From Methanocella sp. (GTDB lineage: Archaea > Halobacteriota > Methanocellia > Methanocellales > Methanocellaceae), in NCBI RefSeq assembly GCF_035506375.1, contig NZ_DATJPM010000055.1:1-38360 (forward strand): 38,360 bases of DNA, read 5' to 3'. The position numbers and the translations under genes are program-made. Each line of letters begins with the position of its first letter. The stretch's first letter is position 1. Below, piece after piece: positions 30,963 through 38,360 of the stretch. A model generated the notes under the pieces. That model did no database searches. It was not told the origin of the DNA and saw only the letters and a program-made list of their open reading frames with translations.

Positions 30963-31367
30963 ATGGAAGATAACGCCGCTGTCAGGCTCGGGATCATTAA
31001 GGCAAGCATGTACCTCGGGTACCTGGTCATGATCGGCCTGGGGCTGGCTATGGCCGTATTCGACTGGAGTGACGGGAACGCGTCGCTCGCCATACTATTC
31101 TGCGTAGCTATCTTCACCGGGAACTTCTTCGGGTTCCTGGGCATGGAGAAGCCCTCGAAGGATGAAAGGGCCCGGAAGATCGGCACCTACGCCGCCACGT
31201 ATTCGTGGTATATCACGCTGATCGCCATGTGCTTCCTTATGATTTTTGACATAGCCTTCGGGATGCGCCTGAGCGTGGCACGGTTCTTCGGCATAGTGCT
31301 GCTCGTGATGGTGATGTCGATGATGGTCATAAACGCCTATAAACAATACAGGGGTGACGTCGAATGA
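30963..31367 (+). CDS. Small membrane protein, cluster member 1 (DUF2178-like)
   Basis: 134 aa with four hydrophobic segments. After the second comes the shared motif KPSKDERARKIGTYAATYSW, and the protein ends YKQYRGDVE. This pattern resembles DUF2178, small membrane proteins often paired with a short XRE regulator; function unknown. ATG 30963 has GGAG 8 bases upstream. It overlaps member 2 by four bases (ATGA). Confidence 0.85.
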   Translation: MEDNAAVRLGIIKASMYLGYLVMIGLGLAMAVFDWSDGNASLAILFCVAIFTGNFFGFLGMEKPSKDERARKIGTYAATYSWYITLIAMCFLMIFDIAFGMRLSVARFFGIVLLVMVMSMMVINAYKQYRGDVE

Positions 31368-31786
31368 CAGACACTAATGCAATAGTAAAAAAGAAAGAAG
31401 ACACATATGATTGGTATAAGTTTAGCATGTGGATTGGCTCCATCATACTGGCCATTAACGGCCTGGGGCTCCTTATCTGGGATAATCTCGACGATGTCTG
31501 GGCTGCCAGCCTCCTGCTGGGGCTGTCGGGGTTCCTGCCGTACTTCTTTACGTATATCGGCATGCAGAAGCCGGTAAAGGATGAGCGGGCGAGGAAGATC
31601 GGCACGGCGGCGTCCGCATACTCGTGGTATGTCACGCTCTGCGTCCTCTGCTTTACCGGAATACTGGGGTATTTCCTGCACCTGGACATTGGCATGGCCA
31701 GGCTGCTGGGGATAGCCATCCTGACGATGATCATATCGATGCTGGCATCAAGCGTGATACTGGGCAGAAAAGGTGACATCGAGTAG
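31364..31786 (+). CDS. Small membrane protein, cluster member 2
   Basis: 140 aa, four hydrophobic segments, KPVKDERARKIGTAASAYSW in the middle and GRKGDIE at the end. It is clearly a paralogue of member 1, with nearly identical motif spacing. It has a longer charged N-terminus (MTDTNAIVKKKEDTYDW). Translation is coupled to member 1 through a four-base overlap. Confidence 0.85.
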   Translation: MTDTNAIVKKKEDTYDWYKFSMWIGSIILAINGLGLLIWDNLDDVWAASLLLGLSGFLPYFFTYIGMQKPVKDERARKIGTAASAYSWYVTLCVLCFTGILGYFLHLDIGMARLLGIAILTMIISMLASSVILGRKGDIE

Positions 31787-31795
31787 GTGAAAGAC

Positions 31796-32230
31796 ATGGA
31801 AGGAAACAATCAGACGAAGAAAGCAGAAAATACCAACACTGCGTGGCTATATAAATTAAGCATGTTCCTGGGTGCGGCGGCGCTTATTATCGATTCGCTG
31901 GTCATGGTGTGGACCGGCACGTTCGACGACTACATTTTCGTCGGCCTGCTGCTGGGCCTGATGTGCATGATCCTGTCGTTCTGGCAGTACATCGGCGCGA
32001 GCCCCGAGACACGGGACGAGCGGATGCTCCGGGTGAGCACCTACGCGATCACGCTTTCATGGTTCTGCACCGTCATGGCGATCGGCTTCGCGGCGATCCT
32101 GGCGTACAACATGCACGTCCAGTATAACGGCGTGCAGGCCATGGGCTTTGCACTGCTCGTGGGACTCGCGACCATGCTAGGCTGGCTCGCCTACTACAAT
32201 AACAAGGGCGACCTGGACCTTCCCGATTGA
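31796..32230 (+). CDS. Small membrane protein, cluster member 3
   Basis: 144 aa, four hydrophobic segments. The motif is SPETRDERMLRVSTYAITLSW and the end NNKGDLDLPD, so the tail motif is kept but extended by four residues. ATG 31796 with GGTGA 5 bases upstream is chosen over GTG 31787. Its stop is followed after 9 bp by member 4. Confidence 0.83.
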   Translation: MEGNNQTKKAENTNTAWLYKLSMFLGAAALIIDSLVMVWTGTFDDYIFVGLLLGLMCMILSFWQYIGASPETRDERMLRVSTYAITLSWFCTVMAIGFAAILAYNMHVQYNGVQAMGFALLVGLATMLGWLAYYNNKGDLDLPD

Positions 32231-32239
32231 GGCATAGCA

Positions 32240-32629
32240 ATGAGATCTTCGACCCTCGAATATATATTATGGATAAGCTCGACAGTGGTGTTCGTATCGC
32301 TGCTCTGGGTGTTCTTCCTCAACCGCATCGGCCTGATATCGCTCGTGGCCTTTGTTATCGGCATCATCCTTGTCGTGGGCACGCTCTCCCGATATAACCA
32401 GTGCAACAGCCCTGAGGACGAGCGTATGCGGAAGGTGGCCGCATTCTCCATGATGAACTCGTGGGTGTCGGCCGTTACGCTGCTGGCTATGCTGCTGGCC
32501 ATACAGTACCTGAACTGGTGGGGCTATGTGCTGAGCGGCCTGCAGGTCATATGCCTGGCCATCATGGTCATGCTCATCACGTTCTATGGCTGGTTCGCCT
32601 ATTATTCGAAGAAGGGTGACATCGAATGA
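32240..32629 (+). CDS. Small membrane protein, cluster member 4
   Basis: 129 aa, four hydrophobic segments, middle motif SPEDERMRKVAAFSMMNSW and end YSKKGDIE. A GAGG ribosome site overlaps the stop region of member 3. The last five bases overlap the start of member 5 in the usual ATGA manner. Confidence 0.83.
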   Translation: MRSSTLEYILWISSTVVFVSLLWVFFLNRIGLISLVAFVIGIILVVGTLSRYNQCNSPEDERMRKVAAFSMMNSWVSAVTLLAMLLAIQYLNWWGYVLSGLQVICLAIMVMLITFYGWFAYYSKKGDIE

Positions 32630-33036
32630 GCTCTCAAAAAAGCACGGATAAATGGCGCTATATACTCGTCTCCGGCTTTGTGCTGGCCGTCCTGGGCATG
32701 CTCGCGCTTGGGGCCGACCTTATGCTCAACGTCCGAATATTGGGAGGCGTAGCCTGGCTCGGCATCATGATAGGGGTCGTGCTAATCCTGATCGCCAGCC
32801 TGCGGTTTAATCGAAAAGCCAAAATGGACGACGAGAGGACCTGGCGCACGCGGGCCTTTGCCGCGTACTGGACGATGATCATCGTTCTGGTGGTCATCTG
32901 GGCCCTCTGGGCGCTGCAGTACCTGAGTTTAATGGTGCTCGACGAGACCCCGGTTCTGCTTATATTGACTTCCACGGTGATCGTTCCGTTCATGGGCCTG
33001 ACCGCGTATTACAACCACAGGGGGGATATCCAGTGA
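32626..33036 (+). CDS. Small membrane protein, cluster member 5
   Basis: 136 aa, four hydrophobic segments, middle motif KMDDERTWRTRAFAAYW and end NHRGDIQ. The most diverged member, but the DER motif and tail are kept. It starts by four-base overlap with member 4 and is followed 22 bp later by the XRE gene. Confidence 0.83.
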   Translation: MSSQKSTDKWRYILVSGFVLAVLGMLALGADLMLNVRILGGVAWLGIMIGVVLILIASLRFNRKAKMDDERTWRTRAFAAYWTMIIVLVVIWALWALQYLSLMVLDETPVLLILTSTVIVPFMGLTAYYNHRGDIQ

Positions 33037-33058
33037 GCATCGCAGGCAGGGAGACCCT

Positions 33059-33280
33059 ATGAGGACCCGCATCAAGGAGTTCCGGGCCCGATTTAATTTA
33101 ACACAGGAGGACCTGGCGAACCTGGTAGGCGTGCGCCGGGAGACCATCGTTTTCCTGGAGAAGGGCAAGTACAACCCCTCCCTGAAGCTGGCCCACGACG
33201 TTGCGAAGGCACTGCGCTCCTCCATCGACGAGGTCTTTATCTTCGACGAGGCGGAAGGCGACGTCGTCGAGGAGCAGTAA
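33059..33280 (+). CDS. Short XRE-family regulator of the membrane protein cluster
   Basis: 73 aa, essentially only an HTH: MRTRIKEFRARFNLTQEDL, ANLVGVRRETIVFLEKGKYN, SLKLAHDVAKAL, and an acidic tail. This form (about 65-75 aa, YNPSLKLA motif) is usually found beside small membrane proteins, as here. GGGAG lies about 6 bases before ATG 33059. It probably acts on the dyad at 30887-30908 to control its own operon. Confidence 0.9.
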   Translation: MRTRIKEFRARFNLTQEDLANLVGVRRETIVFLEKGKYNPSLKLAHDVAKALRSSIDEVFIFDEAEGDVVEEQ

Positions 33281-33335
33281 TCAAGGTCAGTTTTAAATCT
33301 AAAGCAGTCCTATAAATATCGATTGAGGCATCCAC

Positions 33336-33680
33336 ATGTCGGTCACACCCCGGGATAAGGCGGTCTTCGAAGCGGGTATCAAGCTCGGAGCCCTTTACCA
33401 TCAGTTCGTCGGCTCGCCGATCAGCCCTAAAACCGTTGATAGCCTGGAAAAGGCGATCTCGCAGAGCATTTCGGTCCAGCCCTTTGTCAAGAGCATTACC
33501 GTACATATAGACCGGGATATGGTGATGGAAAACTTAAACTCGTTCGGCTACACGGAGCTAACAGGACCCATGCTGACGGTGGATGCGGTAATCAGATATG
33601 AGAATTACGAGGTATTTGCGGGCATGGCCCTGAAGGACGGGTACCCGCTGATGCAGGTTAAGGAAGTTAAGGAGGCATAA
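33336..33680 (+). CDS. mptD: Archaeal dihydroneopterin aldolase MptD
   Basis: A 114-aa protein of the former DUF381 family: FEAGIKLGALYHQFVGSPIS, LEKAISQSISVQPFVKSI, VHIDRD and YTELTGPMLTVD. MptD cleaves 7,8-dihydroneopterin in tetrahydromethanopterin synthesis. The TATA-like TATAAATATC near 33311-33320 gives it its own promoter, and GAGG lies 8 bases before ATG 33336. The Yip1-type gene follows directly with its ribosome site inside the mptD end. Confidence 0.9.
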   Translation: MSVTPRDKAVFEAGIKLGALYHQFVGSPISPKTVDSLEKAISQSISVQPFVKSITVHIDRDMVMENLNSFGYTELTGPMLTVDAVIRYENYEVFAGMALKDGYPLMQVKEVKEA

Positions 33681-34355
33681 ATGCAGTTCGTAGAAAGGAT
33701 CAAGGGCATGTTTACCAAGCCCGAGGAGACTATAAAGGACATTCTGAAAGAGCCGAGGACCGAGGAGCCGCTGATGATCATCGGCGTCTACGCGATAATC
33801 GTACTTATTTCCGGCTATATCTCGTCGACACGCATGGGCATAGGCGCCGCCGTCTTAAACCTTGTCATATCGTTCGCTCTCGTTCTCATCGGCTGGCCGA
33901 TCGCCACTGGAGTCGTCCATGTCCTGGCGCTGTTCCTGGGCGGCCAGGGCAAGTACAACCCCGATATGCTTAACGCCATCGGCTATACGTACCTGGTGAA
34001 GTACATACCGGCGCTCATAGGCATCGTGCTATTGTTATTTTTGCCCACGATGAACCTGGGCATGCCGCAGATCACGCCCACCATGTCCATGGACCAGATC
34101 AAGGAGGCCATGCAGCCGTACATCGCCATGATGGAGCAGATATACTTTAGCCCCATCTTTATATTGAGCCTGGTGATCAGCTATCTGGGGCTGATCTGGT
34201 CGTGCTATCTTGGCTCCCTGGCAGTGAAGATAGGCGATAAGACGTCGGCCGTGGCATCGTATATAGCGGTGTTCGCGCCGATGGTCGTCTACATCATATT
34301 CAACCTGCTGGCCGTATACGGCTCGTATCTGCTCGTTAAGATGCTTTACGGCTGA
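33681..34355 (+). CDS. Yip1-domain membrane protein
   Basis: 224 aa, starting MQFVERIKGMFTKPEETIKD, the typical amphipathic start of archaeal and bacterial Yip1-family proteins, then five hydrophobic segments (IIGVYAIIVLISGYIS, VLNLVISFALVLIGWPIA, YIPALIGIVLLLFL, ILSLVISYLGLIW, SYIAVFAPMVVYIIF). Function unknown. AAGGAGG sits 6 bases before the ATG, inside the end of mptD, so both are co-translated. Confidence 0.85.
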   Translation: MQFVERIKGMFTKPEETIKDILKEPRTEEPLMIIGVYAIIVLISGYISSTRMGIGAAVLNLVISFALVLIGWPIATGVVHVLALFLGGQGKYNPDMLNAIGYTYLVKYIPALIGIVLLLFLPTMNLGMPQITPTMSMDQIKEAMQPYIAMMEQIYFSPIFILSLVISYLGLIWSCYLGSLAVKIGDKTSAVASYIAVFAPMVVYIIFNLLAVYGSYLLVKMLYG

Positions 34356-34412
34356 GCGGGCCATTTTCTCTTTTTTAAAAAAGTTAATAGCTTTTCGTGC
34401 ATATGTAGCCTT

Positions 34413-35000
34413 ATGGCAGATATCTCTTCCACGCCCGACCTTCGGAAAAAGCTGAGCGATATCAAAATACATCATTCTCATGACGAGGCCGTAGCCCTCA
34501 TCGAGGCCATGCTGAAGGAAGAGTACGCCAGGCTGGAGCCCGCTATAAAAACGGAGCGGGAAGCGTATTTGAAGATGAACGTAGACGATGCGGCGCAGCA
34601 GAACGACATTGCCGACCTGCGCCTGGCCGCCGTGGAGGCTTACCAGCCCTCGTACGTCATTGAGAACTTTTTAACGGGCATGGGCGTGGACATTCTGCCG
34701 CTATTGCCTGAATACGAGGGCAGGTTCGAGGTCTCCGCCCGTAACGGCGAGGGATGGATAATGTCGGTGGCAAGCCTGAATGAGAACGCCATGAGGACGC
34801 TCGGCGGCCATTGCAACGTGGTGGGCGACGTCATCGTGCTGGAACGGCTGCTGTACGACCACACGTACCTGGCGGCCGTGATGAAGCTCACCGACGATTA
34901 TGAGCCAGGTAAGCAGTCCTATGTGGAGTTCGACTTTTACACGGTCGTCTTCGACGAGGAAGTCCAGGCCCTTGTGAAGGTGCCGCTGGACTCGAAATAA
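34413..35000 (+). CDS. Hypothetical soluble protein
   Basis: 195 aa, no membrane segment, two cysteine-poor halves. The first is a helical, charged part (LRKKLSDIKIHHSHDEAVALI, MLKEEYARLEP). The second is a likely beta-rich part (GRFEVSARNGEGWIMSVA, YVEFDFYTVVFDEEVQALV). I recognise no family. No clear ribosome site precedes ATG 34413, so it may be leaderless. It converges with the Rieske gene with one base between stops. Codon use is like its neighbours. Confidence 0.8.
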   Translation: MADISSTPDLRKKLSDIKIHHSHDEAVALIEAMLKEEYARLEPAIKTEREAYLKMNVDDAAQQNDIADLRLAAVEAYQPSYVIENFLTGMGVDILPLLPEYEGRFEVSARNGEGWIMSVASLNENAMRTLGGHCNVVGDVIVLERLLYDHTYLAAVMKLTDDYEPGKQSYVEFDFYTVVFDEEVQALVKVPLDSK

Positions 35001-35001
35001 T

Positions 35002-35307
35002 TTAGACTTTTACCAGCACGTCGTTGCCTTCGACTTTTACCTCGTAGGTGACGAGCGGGCCATTTTCGATCGACAGGGGCTTACCGGTAGTCACGTCGAA
35101 CTTCGAGCTGTGCTCCGGACAGGTGATGATGCTCCCCTCCAGGCTGCCGTTCGAGAGGCGTGCGCTCATGTGGGGACAGGAGTCCTCGAAAGCGTAGTAG
35201 CTGCCGCCGATGTTGGCGACCGCGATGCTCTTCCCTTCCTTGTAGTAGTTCTTTACCTGCCCGGGATGGACGCCGTCCTTTTTCGTGACATGTATAAATT
35301 CGGGCAT
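35002..35307 (-). CDS. Rieske-type [2Fe-2S] ferredoxin
   Basis: 101 aa with the Rieske ligands C44 and H46 (SCPHMSAR) and C63 and H66 (TCPEHSSKFD), then TGKPLSIENGPLVTYEV. It is a small soluble electron carrier of the type used with NiR- or dioxygenase-like partners. AAGGAG lies 8 bases before ATG 35307. It begins 14 bp after copA ends and is probably co-transcribed with it; no oxygenase is nearby. Confidence 0.93.
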   Translation of the reverse strand: MPEFIHVTKKDGVHPGQVKNYYKEGKSIAVANIGGSYYAFEDSCPHMSARLSNGSLEGSIITCPEHSSKFDVTTGKPLSIENGPLVTYEVKVEGNDVLVKV

Positions 35308-35321
35308 ATTATTGTATCTCC

Positions 35322-37778
35322 TTATATTGGCTTGAACCTGTTGAGCAGGAGCGAGTTCGATACCACCGAGACGGAGCTGAACGCCATGGCCGCCGCGGCG
35401 ATGATGGGGTTCAGCAGGACGTGGAACCAGGGGTAGAGGATACCGGCGGCGATGGGTATGCCGATGACGTTGTAGAAGAATGCCCAGAAGAGGTTCGTGC
35501 GTATCGTCCGTATGGTGGCCCGGCTTAATTTTATCGCGGTGACGACGCTGCGCAGGTCGCCGCTCATTAGCGTTATGTCCGAGGACTCGATGGCGATGTC
35601 GGTGCCCGTGCCGATGGCTATGCCGGTGTTGGCCTGGGCCAGTGCCGGGGCGTCGTTGATGCCGTCGCCTACCATGGCGACGTTCTTGCCTTCGGCCTGG
35701 AGATTCTTGACCACCTCGGCCTTATCCTGGGGCAGCACCTCGGCGAGGACCCGGCCGATGCCGACCTGTTTAGCGATGGCATCCGCCGTCTTACGGTTAT
35801 CGCCCGTAACCATGATGGTCTCGATGCCGAGTTTCTTAAATTCATCGATGGCCTCCCTCGAGCCCTCCTTGATAGTATCGGCGACGGCCACGACCCCGGC
35901 GGGCTTATCGTCAACGGACACGTACATTGGCGTCTTGCCTTCGGCCGACAGCCTTTCGAAGGCCTTCTGCATCTCCTCCAGGGGCACCTCCTCGAACTCC
36001 ATGAGCTTTGCGTTGCCCACCATGACGATGCGCCCGTCCACCTGGGCGACGATGCCCTTGCCGGGGACTGCGTCGAACTTCGTGGCGTCGTTGAGAGGTA
36101 TATTCTTGGCGTTTGCGCCCTTGACTATAGCCTCGCCTAGCGGGTGCTCCGAGCCCTTTTCGGCGGAGCCCGCATAGTGGACGACGTCGGCTTCCGTGAA
36201 GCCGGGCATCGGAACGACGTCGACCAGCGAGGGCTCGCCCTTCGTGATGGTCCCGGTCTTGTCCAGCACGATGGCATTTATGCGGTAAGCGTTCTCCAGG
36301 CTTTCGCCGCCCTTGATGAGGATGCCGTACTGGGCGCCCTTGCCCGTGCCCACCATGATGGCGGTTGGCGTGGCCAGGCCCATTGCGCAGGGGCAGGCGA
36401 TGATGAGGACGGAGATGAAGTTCAGCAGGGCGAACAGCGGCTCTCCGCCGATGAAGTACCAGGCCAGGAACGTGATGATAGCCAGGCCGATGACGACCGG
36501 CACAAAGACTGCGGCGACCTGGTCGGCCAGGCGCTGGATGGGGGCCTTGCTGCCCTGGGCCTCCTCGACGAGTTTTATGATCTGCGACAGGACGGTGTCC
36601 CGGCCCACTTTTGTGGCCACGAACCGGAAAGATCCGGTCTTGTTGATAGTGGCGCCAATGACGTTGTCCCCCTCCTTTTTGGAGGCGGGGATGGGCTCGC
36701 CGTTGATCATGGACTCGTCCACGGACGAGTAGCCCTCCGTGACCACGCCGTCCACGGGTATCTTCTCGCCCGGCCGGACGAGGATTGTATCGCCGACTTT
36801 GACGTCTTCGACCGGGATATCCTCCTCCGTATGGTCATGGATGACCCGGGCCGTCTTCGCCCTTAATCCGGTAAGCCGGCGGATGGCCTCGGAGGTCTGT
36901 CCCTTCGCCCGGGCCTCGAGCAGCCTGCCCAATAAGATCAAAGCGATGATCATCGTCGAGGTATCGTAGTACGTGGAGGGCATGGTGCCGCCGACCATGA
37001 CGAGGCCCGGGAAGAAGGTGGCGACAACACTGTAGAAGTAAGCGGCGCTCGTGCCCACGGCTATGAGCACGTTCATGTCGGCGGCGCCGTGCTTCAGCGC
37101 CGCATAGGCGCCCCGGTAGAACCGCCAGCCGATGACGAATTGCACGGGCGTGGCCAGTATGAAGGAAATGTACGTGATCCATTCCATGGGCCAGGATTTG
37201 ATGACTGGCAGGGAGGAGCCGAAGAACATAAGGCCCATGATGACAGCCGAGGCGACGGCGCTGAGGGCGAAGCTGAGCGCGAGGTCGCTCATCTCTTTTT
37301 TTCTCGCAACCCGCTCGGTGTCCACGAATTCCTTCTCGGTCTTCGTCTCGATCACCGTATAGCCGGCGTCGGCGATGGCCCTCTTCAACTCGGGCAGCGT
37401 GACCTCGGTCGGGCTGTATTTTATCGTCGCGCGCTCTGTCGCCAGGTTAACGGAAACGTCTATGACGCCATCCTTTTCCAGGAGAGCGTCCTCGATACGC
37501 TTGACGCAGGAGGCGCAGGTCATGCCCTGGATGGGGAGCGTGACCGTCTCGACCATGACGCCATAGCCCGCGTCCCTGACGGCGTTGACCATGTCGTTGA
37601 TGGATATTTTCGACGGGTCGTATGTGACCGTGGCCTTCTCGTTGGCCAGGTTGACGTTCGCTTCGGATACGCCCCTCTGCTCCTGGAGCGCGTTCTCAAC
37701 GCGCTTGACGCAGGAGGCACAGGTCATTCCAGTGACCTTTAGTACCGCCTTCTTAGCAGGCGTTTCGGCTATAACCAT
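35322..37778 (-). CDS. copA: Copper-transporting P1B-type ATPase with two HMA domains
   Basis: 818 aa. Order: HMA domain 1 (C20, C23 in GMTCASCVKRVE), HMA domain 2 (C88, C91), eight transmembrane segments with the Cu site CPC at 462-464 (IIACPCAMGLATPTA), actuator loop with the TGE-like NGEPIPASK, phosphorylated D506 in DKTGTIT, SEHPLG for nucleotide, and GDGINDAPALA. It exports Cu(I) using ATP. The TATA box TATTTATA near 37803-37811 places transcription a few bases before ATG 37778, so it is probably leaderless. The TRASH mini-protein gene lies just upstream and the Rieske gene follows 14 bp downstream. Confidence 0.97.
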   Translation of the reverse strand: MVIAETPAKKAVLKVTGMTCASCVKRVENALQEQRGVSEANVNLANEKATVTYDPSKISINDMVNAVRDAGYGVMVETVTLPIQGMTCASCVKRIEDALLEKDGVIDVSVNLATERATIKYSPTEVTLPELKRAIADAGYTVIETKTEKEFVDTERVARKKEMSDLALSFALSAVASAVIMGLMFFGSSLPVIKSWPMEWITYISFILATPVQFVIGWRFYRGAYAALKHGAADMNVLIAVGTSAAYFYSVVATFFPGLVMVGGTMPSTYYDTSTMIIALILLGRLLEARAKGQTSEAIRRLTGLRAKTARVIHDHTEEDIPVEDVKVGDTILVRPGEKIPVDGVVTEGYSSVDESMINGEPIPASKKEGDNVIGATINKTGSFRFVATKVGRDTVLSQIIKLVEEAQGSKAPIQRLADQVAAVFVPVVIGLAIITFLAWYFIGGEPLFALLNFISVLIIACPCAMGLATPTAIMVGTGKGAQYGILIKGGESLENAYRINAIVLDKTGTITKGEPSLVDVVPMPGFTEADVVHYAGSAEKGSEHPLGEAIVKGANAKNIPLNDATKFDAVPGKGIVAQVDGRIVMVGNAKLMEFEEVPLEEMQKAFERLSAEGKTPMYVSVDDKPAGVVAVADTIKEGSREAIDEFKKLGIETIMVTGDNRKTADAIAKQVGIGRVLAEVLPQDKAEVVKNLQAEGKNVAMVGDGINDAPALAQANTGIAIGTGTDIAIESSDITLMSGDLRSVVTAIKLSRATIRTIRTNLFWAFFYNVIGIPIAAGILYPWFHVLLNPIIAAAAMAFSSVSVVSNSLLLNRFKPI

Positions 37779-37815
37779 TCACCATATGATTATCGGCGCC
37801 GTTTTTATAAATACT

Positions 37816-37962
37816 TTAGAGCCCCAGATGGGACTTCTGGAAGATGCGGGCGCACTCCTCGCTGCAAAAATAGCGGTATCTCTTGCCGTCCCCCAGCTTG
37901 AAAACGACGATGGCCTTATCAGTGGGCACGTCCCGGCCGCATATCGGGTCCTTCTCGATCAT
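37816..37962 (-). CDS. TRASH/YHS mini-protein upstream of copA
   Basis: 48 aa: MIEKDPICGRDVPTDKA then GKRYRYFCSEECARIFQ. C8, C33 and C37 make the metal site. Single TRASH/YHS domains beside copper ATPases act as copper binders or chaperones. The start at 37962 has no ribosome site, but a minus-strand CATAAATATG near 37985-37994 fits a leaderless start. The copA TATA box overlaps its stop. Confidence 0.82.
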   Translation of the reverse strand: MIEKDPICGRDVPTDKAIVVFKLGDGKRYRYFCSEECARIFQKSHLGL

Positions 37963-38044
37963 GCTAAAAGTTTTCTACTCGCCCATATTTATGTCGGCTT
38001 CTCGCTTACGGTGGTTATTTTATCTTCCAGGCCTATTTTAATAT

Positions 38045-38360
38045 ATGAACAGGCTGGCGGGAGAGAGCAGCAGTTACCTGAAAAGCGCGGCTGGCCAGCC
38101 GGTGGACTGGTATCCGTGGTGCGACGAGGCGTTCAAAAAGGCGAAAAGAGAGGACAAAACAGTATTGCTGTCCATCGGCGCGGTCTGGTGCCACTGGTGC
38201 CACGTCATGGACCGCGAGTCCTACGAGGACCCCGAGGTCGCCAAGATCGTCAACGAGCATTTCGTGGCGGTCAAGGTCGATCGCGACGAGCGGCCTGACG
38301 TGGACGCGCGCTACCAGGCGGCGGTCTCGGCCATCGGCGGGCAGGGCGGCTGGCCGCTGA
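38045..38360 (+). CDS. DUF255 thioredoxin-fold protein (YyaL/SSP411-like), 5' part
   Basis: The first 105 codons are present; the gene runs off the right edge. SSYLKSAAGQPVDWYPWCDEAF, SIGAVWCHWCHVMDRESYED and VDRDERPDVDARY, then GGQGGWPL, are the N-terminal signature of the DUF255 family, usually about 680 aa with a glycosidase-like second half. The CHWC pair is the thioredoxin-like motif. Function is unproven. Start ATG 38045 has no ribosome site, so it may be leaderless. It is divergent from the TRASH gene. Confidence 0.92.
   Translation, partial: MNRLAGESSSYLKSAAGQPVDWYPWCDEAFKKAKREDKTVLLSIGAVWCHWCHVMDRESYEDPEVAKIVNEHFVAVKVDRDERPDVDARYQAAVSAIGGQGGWPL

Overview
The window looks like the chromosome of a methanogenic euryarchaeon close to Methanocella (order Methanocellales). 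The evidence is gene content: O-phosphoseryl-tRNA(Cys)-dependent cysteine synthesis (SepCysS), a methanogenesis marker 8 protein, tyrosine/aspartate decarboxylase MfnA, an archaeal MptD aldolase, archaeal ThrRS with its own editing domain, and archaeal TATA boxes about 25 bp from inferred starts. GC content is moderately high in genes and low between them. The genus is an inference from recall, not from a database search.

Left part (1-16.1 kb) is a sulfur and cysteine region. Leftward units are: a free-standing ThrRS-type editing domain with a cysteine cluster followed by a cysteine desulfurase (cut at the edge); SepCysS, O-acetylhomoserine sulfhydrylase and homoserine O-acetyltransferase with CBS domains; two tRNA-Cys genes; a cysteine-rich XRE regulator; a radical SAM protein; and an E1-like enzyme with a ubiquitin-like sulfur carrier. 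Rightward units are a secreted protein, a LarE-like sulfur transferase with ThiI, a ten-cysteine DUF2769 protein and a winged-helix protein. Nearly all these units carry the same 14-bp palindrome, close to TTAAC(A/T)AT(T/C)GTTAA, and in about seven of them it lies about 24 bp downstream of the TATA box, on the expected transcription start. I found no copy in the right 22 kb. This looks like an undescribed sulfur/cysteine regulon, and the cysteine-rich XRE protein at 6717-7088 is the best candidate regulator. A second dyad, CGAACA-N13-TGTTCG, surrounds the TATA box only at the SepCysS and tRNA-Cys promoters.

Middle part (16-30 kb) holds housekeeping and methanogen genes: a secreted subtilisin with Pro-Gly-Tyr repeats and an apparent ATT start, methanogenesis marker 8, a binding-protein-like protein without signal peptide, a purine phosphoribosyltransferase, an XRE-ppsA-mfnA operon with paired operators, ThrRS and SerA. 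Between them lie several large inverted-repeat elements: three copies of one family of 280-395 bp, and two unrelated palindromic regions.

Right part (30-38.4 kb) has a SpoIIM-like membrane protein, five tandem paralogous small membrane proteins ending in a (K/R)GD motif followed by an XRE regulator, MptD, a Yip1-type membrane protein, a hypothetical protein, and a copper module (CopA ATPase, Rieske protein, TRASH/YHS mini-protein). A DUF255 thioredoxin-fold protein runs off the right edge.
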